Shown here in pieces: positions 1-8,635 of a stretch of DNA of 10,942 nucleotides. This DNA is from Verrucomicrobiia bacterium (GTDB lineage: Bacteria; Verrucomicrobiota; Verrucomicrobiia; Limisphaerales; Palsa-1400). A program made the position numbers and the translations under genes. How positions within the stretch are numbered: position 1 is the first letter of the stretch; each line of letters opens with the position of its first letter. The DNA is taken from positions 1 to 10,942 of the forward strand of contig JAICXV010000016.1 of NCBI GenBank assembly GCA_025934545.1, in the 5' to 3' direction. The notes under the pieces were generated by a model. The model was given only the letters and a program-made list of their open reading frames with translations, searched no databases and had not been told where the DNA came from.

Positions 1-3
1 CCC

Positions 4-3000
4 TTGAAGCGAAGCGTGCGCACCCTGTTAATTTTGGGTCTGGCTAATTTGCTCTCTCTCTCGCTATTGGCCGCTGATGCCGTCAAACCCGATCCCGCGC
101 TTCCGAAAGTTCAGCCGGATTGGAAGATCTCTCTCGTTGCTCAACCGCCGCAGTTGGTTCATCCCAGCGTTGTCTGCGCCGCGCCTGACGGCCGCGTCTT
201 CGTCGCTCAGGATCCCATCGACATGGGATTGCCCAGCAACTCGACCGGCGACAGCATCCTTTGTTTTCATCCCGATGGTCACGTCACTCTGTTTGCGACC
301 AATCTTCACGCCGTATTTGGCTTGGCCTATGTCGATGGAAAAGTTTTCGTCCATCACACGCCGCAATTCAGCGTGTTCACCGACAACAATGGCGTCGGCA
401 CAAACCGCGTCGATTTGTTCACCACCAATCCAAATCCCAACCTGAACGGATCCGGATTCAACGACCACATTCCGTCCAACATCCGCCTCGGGATGGATGG
501 CTGGTTTTACATGAGCACCGGTGACAAAGGAATTTACGGCGCGGTCGGCAAAGACGGTAGCAAGGTCAATTTGCAGGGTGGGGGAGTAATGCGTTTCCGT
601 CCCGATGGCACCCACCTCGAAATTTATGCGACCGGCACGCGCAATCATCTCGATGTCGCCATCAATTCTGAGGACGAAATTTTCACATACGACAATACCG
701 ACGATGGCCTCGGCTGGTGGACCCGCGTGACGCACATGGTCGACGGCGGTTATTATGCCTATCCCTACGATTACAAGACGCGCCAGCCTTACACTCTCTG
801 GATGATGACTGACTACGGCGGCGGCTCGCCCACCGGAGCGATGGCTTACAACGAAGACGCGTTGCCCGAAGAGTATCGCGGCAATTTATTCCTGTGCGAA
901 TGGGGCCGCGGCCAATTGCTTCGTCTGCGCGTTTCCCGCGACGGCGCGACCTACAAAATTGATTCACGCGTCCAGACAAACGGCATCGATTTTCTGGCGC
1001 AGGGTGACAAACCGTTTCGTCCGGTTGGCATTGCCGTCGCGCCCGACGGGATGAGTTTTTACGTGACGGATTGGAATTTCACCGGCTGGAAAAAGAACGA
1101 AGCCGCCGGTCGACTGCTCAAAGTCACCTACACCGGTCCGAATCATGCCGCGCCCAAACCCCAATGGTTTGTCGCCGCTGCAATGGGTAAGCCGTTTGAA
1201 GCAACAACCGACGAACTAGTCGCTGGTTTAAAACATCCCGCTCAATCAGTCCGCATGGTTGCACAACGTCGACTCGTCGAACGCGGTCAAATCATCGTGC
1301 CCGCATTGAAATCGTTGCTCGCAGATTCCAAAGCACCGGCCTACGCGCGTTGGCACGCGATTTGGACACTAGACGCAATCGACGGTGGCACTTCTGCTCG
1401 CCAGGAAATTATCGCCGTCGCCAGCGTCGACCCAGACGTCTCCGTTCGCGCTCAAGCAATTCGGGAACTCGGAACGTCTTGGGCTCACGACGCCGTTAAA
1501 CCCCTCATTACCGCGCTCCACGACACTAACGCACAAATTCGTTTCCGCGCTTCCACCGCCCTTGGACGGATCGGCGATAGCGCCGCCGTGCCCGATCTAA
1601 CTGCCGCGCTCGACGAAAAAGATCTTTTTGCGCGCTATTCCGCATTCACCGCTTTGAACCGCATTGGCAAAGCAAATAGTAGTGCGTGGGCGAGCATCGC
1701 CGCCGGTTTACAAAGCACCAACGCCGCCGTTCGCGAAGGGACGCTCTTTGCGATGCGCGAAACCTACGACGAGCAGAACGTCAAAGCGCTCGCCGATTTT
1801 GTCGCATCCTCACGGTGGCCGGCCGAATCACGCGCGAAGGCTTTGGCCGTGCTCGCCGAGTTGCACCGTCAACGCCCAGAGTGGAGCGGCGGCTGGTGGT
1901 CCATCCAGCCCGCCAAAGGAACGCCACCCGCCAAGACCGTCACGTGGTCGGGAACATCGGTCGTCATGGCCAGCCTCACTCGTGCTTTAAAAGATTCGCA
2001 ACTGACAGTTCGCCGCGCTTCCGTTGACGCATTCGCGTTGATTGCCGATACCAACGCCGCGCCTTCGCTTTGCGAAATGTTTTCAACCGAATCCACCGAC
2101 ATGAAACGCGCCGTTCTCCAAACCGTCGGCGGTTTGACCTGCGCCGTTTCTGCCGACTTCGTCGCCGGCATTTTGGCGGACCCGTCGCGCAATGCCGACA
2201 TCTTGCCCGAGGCCATCGACACCGCTGGCCGTCTCAAAACCAAATCGTCGACCGACGCTCTCATTTCCCTCGCGTCGACTACCAAAGACAACGGCACGCT
2301 CACCAACGTCGTCCATGCTTTAGGCATAACGAAAGCAACCGACGCAATTCCGGTTCTCGCAAAAACACTCCGCCGTCGCGATTCGAAAATTCGCCAGGAG
2401 GCTGCCGCCGCGCTCGCCGCCATCGGCGGAACCGCCGCGACGGACGCCGTTCTTCCGTTGCTCTCCGATTCCAACAAAGCCATCCGTCATTCAGCCATCA
2501 ACGCCGCCGGTCTCTTAAAAGACAAACGCGCCGTGCCGCAACTCCTCCAGTCCTACCGCAGCAAAGAATTTAAATCCGACGCCTTGGACGCTTTGACGAA
2601 GATCCCAGACGTTCGCGCTCTCGACGCCTATCTCGAAGGCCTCAACAGCCTGACGTCCGTGACCCGCGATCACTCCCGCGAAGCCATCGAAAAAATCCGC
2701 GACAACGTCCTGACCGCCATTGAGCAAAAACACCGCAAGAAACCTTTCACTGGCCAACCGCTCGCCGCCTTGCAGCGCGCTTACAGCAACAGCGATGCGG
2801 CGAAAAAAGGTCCGCTCTTCGAAGGTGCTTCCAAGCCCAAAGCCCTCGAGGATTATATGAAATTCGCCGCCAAAACGCATGGCGACCCCGTGCACGGCCA
2901 GAAAATTTTCGCCGGTTCCGTCGGTTGCGTGACCTGTCATCGTATCGACGGCAAAGGCGGCGAAGTCGGCCCTGAACTCACTGGCGTCGCCGCAAAATAC

Positions 3001-3345
3001 AATCGCACTTTCCTCATCGAATCGATTCTCTACCCGTCCAAACAAATTCTCGATGGATACAAGAGCACCGTGATCGTCACCAAGGACGGCGAGGCCTACA
3101 CCGGTTTCGTGCGCGCAGAAAACTCTAAAGAACTCACACTGCTCCAGGGCACCGGTGAAAAGCGTGTCATCGCCAAAGACGAAATTCAGAAACGCAAAGA
3201 AGGCAAACTTTCCATAATGCCCGAAGGTTTGCAGACGGCGATGTCCCTCGCCGATTTCGCCGACTTGATCGGTTACCTCGAATCGCTCAAAGAAAATCGG
3301 ACTGCTGCAAAGCGCATGGTTTCTCGCTCGCCGCGATCGCAATAA
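4..3345 (+). CDS. PVC-type exported propeller / HEAT-repeat / haem c-binding protein
   Basis: Probable exported haem protein of 1113 residues. The first 25 or so residues form a signal peptide (basic KRSVR, then a leucine-rich core, then LLAADA), which supports the TTG at position 4 as start; the frame is open to the window edge, so an upstream start cannot be excluded. Residues about 35-380 resemble the 'membrane-bound dehydrogenase' beta-propeller of PVC bacteria (related to sorbosone/PQQ sugar dehydrogenases), with HPDG, RFRPDG and APDG-type turns. Residues about 400-900 are HEAT-like helical repeats (for example VRAQAIRELG, IRFRASTALGRIG, IRQEAAAALAAIG). Residues about 950-1100 form a PVC-type cytochrome c domain with C975-V-T-C978-H979 and a likely axial Met at 1072 (SIMPEGL). 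A redox role in the periplasm, oxidising a sugar or other small substrate, is inferred; the substrate is unknown. It converges on the DUF1501 gene with 3 bases between the stops and no room for a terminator. Confidence 0.9.
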   Translation: MKRSVRTLLILGLANLLSLSLLAADAVKPDPALPKVQPDWKISLVAQPPQLVHPSVVCAAPDGRVFVAQDPIDMGLPSNSTGDSILCFHPDGHVTLFATNLHAVFGLAYVDGKVFVHHTPQFSVFTDNNGVGTNRVDLFTTNPNPNLNGSGFNDHIPSNIRLGMDGWFYMSTGDKGIYGAVGKDGSKVNLQGGGVMRFRPDGTHLEIYATGTRNHLDVAINSEDEIFTYDNTDDGLGWWTRVTHMVDGGYYAYPYDYKTRQPYTLWMMTDYGGGSPTGAMAYNEDALPEEYRGNLFLCEWGRGQLLRLRVSRDGATYKIDSRVQTNGIDFLAQGDKPFRPVGIAVAPDGMSFYVTDWNFTGWKKNEAAGRLLKVTYTGPNHAAPKPQWFVAAAMGKPFEATTDELVAGLKHPAQSVRMVAQRRLVERGQIIVPALKSLLADSKAPAYARWHAIWTLDAIDGGTSARQEIIAVASVDPDVSVRAQAIRELGTSWAHDAVKPLITALHDTNAQIRFRASTALGRIGDSAAVPDLTAALDEKDLFARYSAFTALNRIGKANSSAWASIAAGLQSTNAAVREGTLFAMRETYDEQNVKALADFVASSRWPAESRAKALAVLAELHRQRPEWSGGWWSIQPAKGTPPAKTVTWSGTSVVMASLTRALKDSQLTVRRASVDAFALIADTNAAPSLCEMFSTESTDMKRAVLQTVGGLTCAVSADFVAGILADPSRNADILPEAIDTAGRLKTKSSTDALISLASTTKDNGTLTNVVHALGITKATDAIPVLAKTLRRRDSKIRQEAAAALAAIGGTAATDAVLPLLSDSNKAIRHSAINAAGLLKDKRAVPQLLQSYRSKEFKSDALDALTKIPDVRALDAYLEGLNSLTSVTRDHSREAIEKIRDNVLTAIEQKHRKKPFTGQPLAALQRAYSNSDAAKKGPLFEGASKPKALEDYMKFAAKTHGDPVHGQKIFAGSVGCVTCHRIDGKGGEVGPELTGVAAKYNRTFLIESILYPSKQILDGYKSTVIVTKDGEAYTGFVRAENSKELTLLQGTGEKRVIAKDEIQKRKEGKLSIMPEGLQTAMSLADFADLIGYLESLKENRTAAKRMVSRSPRSQ

Positions 3346-3348
3346 ACG

Positions 3349-4797
3349 CTAAGCCAAAATCGATCGCACGACTTGGCCCTCATCAGTCGGGCCAATCAGC
3401 CTCTGATTCAATCCGAGGTAGGAATAGCCGAATCGATACGGGTCCAGCCCCATCAATTGCAGGATCGTCGCCTGCAAATCGCGCACCGTTACTTTGTTCT
3501 CGACGATGTTGTAACCGAAATCGTCCGTTGCGCCGTGAACGATTCCGGGTTTGATTCCGCCGCCCGCCATCCAGATCGTAAAACATTTCGGATGATGATC
3601 GCGCCCGAGAAACGTTGAACCATTTCGCGCCTCGTTCATCGGCGTTCGGCCGAATTCACCGCCCCAAACAACCAACGTATCGTCGAGCATCCCTCGCTGT
3701 TTCAGATCACTGACCAGGGCCCAGCTTGCCTGGTCGACTTCGCGACACTTCGTCGGCAAACCGGTGACGAGATCGTTCGAGCTGCCCGTGCCGTGCATGT
3801 CCCAGCCCCAATCGAACAGTTGCACAAAACGCACCCCTTTCTCAACCAGCCGCCGCGCGAGCAAACAATTATTCGCGAACGAACCTTCGCCCGGTTTCGC
3901 GCCGTACATTTTACGAATGCCTTCCGGCTCTTTGGAAATATCGAACACATCCGGGACCGTAATCTGCATCCGGTAAGCCAACTCATATTGCTCGATACGC
4001 GTCAGCGTTTCGGGATCGCCGTAAAGTTTAGCTTCTACTTCGTTCAATTCGCGCAATTTATCCAGACTGCGACGGCGACTCGCGCGGTCCATGCCGGGCG
4101 GATTTTCAGAATATAAAATCGGCGCACCGGACGTGCGGCATTGCACACCTTGATAAACGCTCGGCAAAAAACCGCTGCCCCAAAGACTTTTTCCACCAGT
4201 CGGGTCAGTCCCGCCGCTCAGCAAAACGACGAACCCCGGCAAATCCTGGTTCTCGCTGCCAAGACCGTACGTGACCCACGAACCCATCGACGCGTTACCC
4301 GCCCGTTGCGCGCCCGTGAACAAAAACAATTCCGCCGGCGAATGGTTGAACTGGTCGGTCCACAACGATTTCACGATGCAAATATCGTCCGCCATCGCCG
4401 CCATGTTCGGCACGATGTTGCTGAACCATGCGCCGCTTTTGCCATATTGTTTAAATTTATGCGGTGTGCCCAACAGCTTTGGCGTGCCTTTGATGAACGC
4501 GAACTTTTGCCCGTGAATCAGCGAATCCGGGCACGGCTGCATGTTCATCTCGTTCAGCTTCGGTTTGTAATCGAACAGATCGAGCGACGGCGGCGCACCG
4601 GACATGTGCAGGTAAATGATCGACTTCGCACGCCCCGGCAGCATCGATGGTTTGACGGCCAACGGCGACTTTGCCGCGCTGAACGCATCGCGCGCGAGCA
4701 ATCCGCCCAGCGCCATGCCGCCGACGCTGAGACCGGCGCGTTGCAAAAACTGCCGCCGCGTCACCGCGCGGCCATGTGCAAAATGAAAGTTCGTCAT
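3349..4797 (-). CDS. DUF1501 family Tat-exported protein
   Basis: A 482-residue DUF1501 protein, a family related to the alkaline phosphatase/sulfatase fold and abundant in Planctomycetes and Verrucomicrobia. The N-terminus carries a twin-arginine signal (R14-R15-Q-F-L-Q-R) followed by the small, glycine-rich stretch LSVGGMALGGLLA, so Tat export of a folded protein is expected. Family hallmarks are IIYLHMSGAPPSLDLFD near residue 60, VVWGGEFGRTP from residue 376 and GRDHHP at 398-403, ending in the conserved DPYRFGYSYLG region close to the C-terminus. Length is typical. The start has a good Shine-Dalgarno, GAAAGG (minus strand of 4803-4808), 5 bases before the ATG. The upstream gene's TGA lies one base before the ATG, so translation is probably coupled. 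In PVC genomes this family regularly follows a PSCyt1/DUF1549/DUF1553 gene, implying a shared process; the reaction catalysed is not established. Confidence 0.93.
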   Translation of the reverse strand: MTNFHFAHGRAVTRRQFLQRAGLSVGGMALGGLLARDAFSAAKSPLAVKPSMLPGRAKSIIYLHMSGAPPSLDLFDYKPKLNEMNMQPCPDSLIHGQKFAFIKGTPKLLGTPHKFKQYGKSGAWFSNIVPNMAAMADDICIVKSLWTDQFNHSPAELFLFTGAQRAGNASMGSWVTYGLGSENQDLPGFVVLLSGGTDPTGGKSLWGSGFLPSVYQGVQCRTSGAPILYSENPPGMDRASRRRSLDKLRELNEVEAKLYGDPETLTRIEQYELAYRMQITVPDVFDISKEPEGIRKMYGAKPGEGSFANNCLLARRLVEKGVRFVQLFDWGWDMHGTGSSNDLVTGLPTKCREVDQASWALVSDLKQRGMLDDTLVVWGGEFGRTPMNEARNGSTFLGRDHHPKCFTIWMAGGGIKPGIVHGATDDFGYNIVENKVTVRDLQATILQLMGLDPYRFGYSYLGLNQRLIGPTDEGQVVRSILA

Positions 4798-4798
4798 A

Positions 4799-7700
4799 TC
4801 AGCCTTTCATCAAAACGCCGTCGAGATTCAACAGCACGTTGGCAATCGTTGTCCAGGCCGCTGCTTCCGCCGGCGTCAACCCATCCGGCAACGGCCCGAG
4901 CGGCTTCGTCGACAGTTTGACCGCATCATCTTTGGCGCTGCGATAATGGTTTAACTCCGAGTCGTACAATTCGCACAACGAGGCAACCTCGCGTTTCGTC
5001 GGTTGTCGGCAAAGGGCCGCCTTGAGGCCAAACTCAATTCGCTTCGCTACCGTCGCACTGTCCACTTTCGCAAGTTGCCGTCCCAGCGCCTGCGCTGCTT
5101 CGACATAAATCGGATCATTCAAAGTGACGTATGCCTGCAACGGCGTGTTCGTCGGCAACCGACGGAACGTGCACGTCTCGCGACTCGGCGCGTCGAACGT
5201 CGTCATGCTCGGATGCGGAATGGTGCGCCGCCAAATCGTGTAGATGCCGCGACGATACCGGTCCTCGCCGGTGCTCGTTGTGTAAGTGCGCTCGCCATTA
5301 AAGGCCGCGCGCCAAAGACCGTCCGGTTGTGGCGGATAAACGCTCGGGCCGCCAATTTTTGCGCTGAGCAATCCACTCAAGGCCAGCGCCTGGTCGCGCA
5401 CCATTTCCGCTTCCAAACGATGGCGCGATGCGTGCGCCAATAAATAATTTCGCGGATCGCGTTTCAACAACTCGGGCGTCGCGCGCGAACTCTGCTGATA
5501 CGTTGCGCTCATCACCAACATTTTGAGATAGCGTTTGATGTCCCAACCATGATCGCGCAGATCGATCGCCAGCCAGTCGAGCAATTCGGGATGCGTCGGT
5601 TTCGTGCCTTGCGTGCCGAAATCCTCTTCCGTCTCCACAATGCCGCGCCCAAAAATCCGCGCCCAAAAACGATTCGCTATCACACGCGCCGTCAGCGGGT
5701 TCTCCGGACTCATCAACCACTTCGCTAATCCGAGCCGGTTGGTTGGCGCACCCGCCGGCCACGGATTGAATGCCGCCGGCACACCCGGTGAAACCTCGTC
5801 GGTGGGCGCGAGATAATTTCCCTTGAACAAAATGTGCGACACGCGCCGATCTTTTCCCGTCAACTCCCGCATCACCGGCAGGTCGACCGCCTTAATTTCG
5901 TCGCGTTTCATCTTCGTCGCCGCGAGCGCCTTCGCCTGTTCCGCAACCGCCGGGACGAACTGCCTGAACCATTTTGCCAATTCCGTCTTTTGCTGGGCGC
6001 TGCGCTTTGCATCGGTCGCTGCCAGAATCTGAGCAACATTTTCCGGCGGAACGACCGCGGGCGACGGCAACGTCGTCGCAGAAATCCGGAAACGTCCAAT
6101 CGTTTGCTTTCTGCCATATTGCTGGACCAATTTGATTTTGATTTCGCCAGCGGGCAAAACTTCCGCCGTTTCAAACACGGCAGTTTGATACTTGTTGGTG
6201 CTGCCGTCGATTGACCAACCTTTCTTCGGCTCCGATTTCTCGCCAATCGCATCAGCAACGTTGTATTTCTTTTCCGTAAACGTCGCCGATGCCCGCGCCA
6301 ATTTCACCGGCTTGCCATTGACCGTCACATCGAAGTGATTGAGCAAAAAATTTCCGGTCGCGTTCCGTCCCGGACCCTTGGCCGGCAGATCGTCATTCGG
6401 CAAAACTTCCAGACGCAGCGCCGACACGTTCGCGACTGCGTTTTGAAACGTGACGACGTAAGTGTCTTTGACTGGCGGCATGTTCGTTGCCAGCAATGAA
6501 CCGTCTACTAATTGTTTGAATCCGCCGCCCGTTTCAGTTTCAAAATGCGCTGGTTGCAAAACCGCCCATGCGTTGCTCGCCGACCACGTCTTTTCCCACT
6601 TTGCCAATTCAGCGAGAACCGTCCCGTTTGCGCCTTCGAGCGCATTTTCTTTCGCGCTAATTTCCCCATCCAACGCCGCGAGCTTTTTCTTTTGCTCAGC
6701 ATTGTAGAGCGGCATCGTCGGGCGCTCGTCGCCTTTGTCGCTGTCTTCGGTTTGATTAAAGATCGCGAAAAACTGGTAATATTCCTTCTGCGTGATCGGA
6801 TCGAACTTGTGCGAATGACATTGCGCGCAGCCCAGCGTCAAACCCATCCACGCCTGCGCCGTCACATCCGAGCGATCTTTCACCGCCGCCACGCGCCACT
6901 CTTCGTCTTCGGTGCCGCCTTCGGTGTTCGTCATCGTGTTGCGATGAAACGCCGTCGCCACGCGATCGTCCTCCGTCGCATTATCGAGCAGATCGCCCGC
7001 GAGCTGTTCGATGGTGAATTCGTCGAACGGCATGTTGCGATTAAACGCTTTGATCACCCAATCGCGATACGGCCAAATATTCAGTCGCAACGGATCGGAA
7101 CCGTATCCCGCCGAGTCCGCGTAACGCGCGATATCTAACCACATGCGCGCCCAACGCTCGCCAAAGCGCGGTGATGCCAGTAACCGGTCGACGACGCGTT
7201 CGAAGGCGTTCGGCGATTTGTCGCGCAAAAACGATTCCAGTTCAGCGGTTGTCGGCGGCAATCCAATCAAATCCAGCGAAACCCGTCGCAACAGAATCGA
7301 TTTCTCAGCCGGCCCGGATGGCTTCAACTTTTCCGCTTCAAGCCGCGCCAAAATGAATCGATCAATGTCGTTATGCGCCCACCGTTTGTTTTTCACCGTT
7401 GGAATCGGTGGCCGCGTTGGCGGCGTGAACGCCCAGTGCTTCTGATATTTGGCGCCTTGTTCAATCCACTTTTTCAACAGCGCGACTTCGCCTGCGCTGA
7501 CCGGATGCGCTTCCTTCGGCGGCGGCATCGCTTCATCGGCATCCGTGCTCGTGATGCGCCGGACCAATTCACTGTTTTTGACGTCGCCCGGTTTGATCGC
7601 GAACGTCCCGTCCTTGCGTTCCTTGATCGCCTCTTCGCGCACATCCAGGCGCAGCTTCGCTTTGCGCGAATGTTCGTCCTGCCCGTGGCAATGAAAGCAT

Positions 7701-7834
7701 TTCTGCGAAATGATCGGAAGAACCTGCTTCCCAAAATCGACCACGTCATTGTCCGCCGCCGCCCACGATGCGAGCGGCACAAGCAATAGCGCCGCAAAAA
7801 ACGACGGACAAACTTTGATAGCGACGCGAATCAT
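4799..7834 (-). CDS. PSCyt1-DUF1549-DUF1553 exported cytochrome-like protein
   Basis: A 1011-residue exported protein of the planctomycete-type cytochrome family. A signal peptide (MIRVAIKVCPSFFAALLLV, then WAAAD) begins at 7834. The frame stays open back to 7996, but that extension is not signal-like and would cross the candidate promoter, so 7834 is preferred although no strong Shine-Dalgarno precedes it. Order of domains: PSCyt1 with C46-F-H-C49-H50 and a likely axial Met at 103 (MPPP); DUF1549 about 155-360, containing a second CXXCH (C336-A-Q-C339-H340); a coiled, charged linker about 375-415; a beta-rich insert about 425-590 that may bind carbohydrate (weak inference); and DUF1553 about 695-955 (NRFWARIFGRGIV, WDIKRYLKMLVMSATYQQSS). 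It probably carries two c-type haems in the periplasm and works with the DUF1501 protein encoded one base downstream. The substrate is unknown. Confidence 0.92.
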   Translation of the reverse strand: MIRVAIKVCPSFFAALLLVPLASWAAADNDVVDFGKQVLPIISQKCFHCHGQDEHSRKAKLRLDVREEAIKERKDGTFAIKPGDVKNSELVRRITSTDADEAMPPPKEAHPVSAGEVALLKKWIEQGAKYQKHWAFTPPTRPPIPTVKNKRWAHNDIDRFILARLEAEKLKPSGPAEKSILLRRVSLDLIGLPPTTAELESFLRDKSPNAFERVVDRLLASPRFGERWARMWLDIARYADSAGYGSDPLRLNIWPYRDWVIKAFNRNMPFDEFTIEQLAGDLLDNATEDDRVATAFHRNTMTNTEGGTEDEEWRVAAVKDRSDVTAQAWMGLTLGCAQCHSHKFDPITQKEYYQFFAIFNQTEDSDKGDERPTMPLYNAEQKKKLAALDGEISAKENALEGANGTVLAELAKWEKTWSASNAWAVLQPAHFETETGGGFKQLVDGSLLATNMPPVKDTYVVTFQNAVANVSALRLEVLPNDDLPAKGPGRNATGNFLLNHFDVTVNGKPVKLARASATFTEKKYNVADAIGEKSEPKKGWSIDGSTNKYQTAVFETAEVLPAGEIKIKLVQQYGRKQTIGRFRISATTLPSPAVVPPENVAQILAATDAKRSAQQKTELAKWFRQFVPAVAEQAKALAATKMKRDEIKAVDLPVMRELTGKDRRVSHILFKGNYLAPTDEVSPGVPAAFNPWPAGAPTNRLGLAKWLMSPENPLTARVIANRFWARIFGRGIVETEEDFGTQGTKPTHPELLDWLAIDLRDHGWDIKRYLKMLVMSATYQQSSRATPELLKRDPRNYLLAHASRHRLEAEMVRDQALALSGLLSAKIGGPSVYPPQPDGLWRAAFNGERTYTTSTGEDRYRRGIYTIWRRTIPHPSMTTFDAPSRETCTFRRLPTNTPLQAYVTLNDPIYVEAAQALGRQLAKVDSATVAKRIEFGLKAALCRQPTKREVASLCELYDSELNHYRSAKDDAVKLSTKPLGPLPDGLTPAEAAAWTTIANVLLNLDGVLMKG

Positions 7835-7888
7835 GGCGACAACAATTAGACTGACCCGGGACCAGATTGGTTTCGGGCCAGGCACGAC

Positions 7889-7917
7889 ATAATAACCAAC
7901 TTTCCCGATTTTCCACA
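7889..7917 (-). promoter_or_regulatory. candidate sigma-70-type promoter for the PSCyt1/DUF1501 operon
   Basis: On the minus strand a TATTAT box (7889-7894, five of six bases matching TATAAT) lies 17 bases downstream of TGTGGA (7912-7917, three of six matching TTGACA). Transcription would start near 7882, giving a leader of roughly 48 bases to the ATG at 7834. This agrees with the signal-peptide start and argues against the longer open frame. It is a pattern match only; the -35 box is weak. Confidence 0.35.
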
Positions 7918-7937
7918 TCGCAATTTGCGACCTTCGT

Positions 7938-7967
7938 GACAGGGACTGTCGCGCAAACGTCGCGACA
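7938..7967. promoter_or_regulatory. overlapping inverted repeats, possible operator
   Basis: A perfect 7-bp inverted repeat, TGTCGCG (7947-7953) and CGCGACA (7961-7967), is separated by 7 bases. Its left arm overlaps a second palindrome, GACAG-GGA-CTGTC (7938-7950), so three half-sites share one TGTC. The repeat lies about 30 bases upstream of the candidate -35 box of the leftward operon, in the spacer between divergent genes, where a regulator could control either side. Binding by any protein is inferred. Confidence 0.3.
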
Positions 7968-8067
7968 CATTCGCCGCCCATAGCTTGCTTTACCATCGCC
8001 GACCTGCGATTCTGCTGGTGCGCTGCCTCGGGATTCGACTCGTTTCAACGTCACGGACACACTTTCT

Positions 8068-8526
8068 ATGAACAAAATCCTTCTTTACGTCGAAAACGAT
8101 CACGCTGACGTCGTCGCCATGCGCAAGGCGTTGCTCGGCTCGAACCTTCCATTCGATCTCCATATTGCCGCTGACGATAAGACCGCCCTTGATTATCTCA
8201 GCGCATACGGAATTTATTCCGATCGCAAACGCTTTCCGCTGCCCGACGTTTTACTGCTGAACATGCCGGCCGGCTCCAAACGTCCTCCCGAAGTGCTGCG
8301 ATGGGCGCGCGAACAAAAAAAGTTTCGCAACTTGCCCATCGTTGCCCATATGAACGGCGGGCGCGCCGCCCCCATCAAGAGTGTTATCGAAGCCGGCGCG
8401 ACCGCCTATTTCGACAAAACATCCGATTGCACCAAATTTCTCGATTACCTTGCCGCTAAGATGAAAGCGTTTGCCGTGCGCGACGCCTGCGCCGCCCGCG
8501 ACCGCGCCAGCCGCGGCAACGCGTGA
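8068..8526 (+). CDS. degenerate single-domain response-regulator receiver protein
   Basis: A 152-residue stand-alone protein with the layout of an Rcp1-like receiver: strand 1 ILLYVENDHADV, helix 1 MRKALLGSNLP, the ALDYLSAYGIYSD segment typical of this subfamily, strand 3 PDVLLLN, strand 4 LPIVAHM, and the strand 5 Lys in AYFDK (K117). Key residues differ from active receivers. The phospho-acceptor Asp position aligns with N65 (LLLN rather than LLLD), the Thr/Ser position aligns with M95, and the metal-binding acidic pair is E9/D11 within VENDHAD instead of the usual VEDN. No output domain follows, only a short basic, alanine-rich tail. A phosphorylation-independent signalling or scaffold role is inferred. 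The ATG at 8068 is well placed for strand 1; only a weak GGA (8055-8057) precedes it. It is divergent from the cytochrome operon and no kinase gene is adjacent. Confidence 0.85.
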   Translation: MNKILLYVENDHADVVAMRKALLGSNLPFDLHIAADDKTALDYLSAYGIYSDRKRFPLPDVLLLNMPAGSKRPPEVLRWAREQKKFRNLPIVAHMNGGRAAPIKSVIEAGATAYFDKTSDCTKFLDYLAAKMKAFAVRDACAARDRASRGNA

Positions 8527-8571
8527 TCACCGCGCAACGAAATCCATCCCTGGTCTTAGAATTTGTGTGAC

Positions 8572-8635
8572 GCCGAATCGGCTGTATCCCGTAACGCCGA
8601 TTGTTAATCGGCTGTATCGCGGACTGGCAGTCCGC
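8572..8635. repeat. REP-like cluster of short palindromes with TGTATC spacer
   Basis: Two perfect 7-bp hairpins with 3-base loops, GCCGATT-GTT-AATCGGC (8596-8612) and GCGGACT-GGC-AGTCCGC (8619-8635), are joined by TGTATC. A 13-base direct repeat, AATCGGCTGTATC, occurs at 8576-8588 and 8606-8618, exactly 30 bases apart. The first copy ends a decayed palindrome, GCCGA-A-TCGGC (8572-8582). This modular arrangement (palindrome, constant hexamer, palindrome) is typical of dispersed intergenic REP-like elements. It starts 46 bases after the receiver gene's stop and may also protect or terminate that transcript, although no T-run follows directly. Confidence 0.6.

Noticed and set aside
2515..3342. 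275-residue open frame on the minus strand
   Set aside because: It lies wholly antisense to the haem domain of the propeller/HEAT gene, whose frame has clear conserved motifs; the antisense product has no family features.
4141..4920. 259-residue open frame on the plus strand
   Set aside because: It is antisense to the DUF1501 gene, has arginine-rich low-complexity composition and no recognisable motif, and is typical of a shadow frame in GC-rich DNA.
7835..7996. N-terminal extension of the PSCyt1 gene by 54 codons
   Set aside because: The extension is not signal-like, the signal peptide begins exactly at 7834, and a plausible promoter lies inside the extension.
8576..8635. CRISPR-like repeat/spacer structure
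   Set aside because: There are only two 13-base repeats 30 bases apart, the 'spacers' are themselves palindromes, and no cas genes are nearby.
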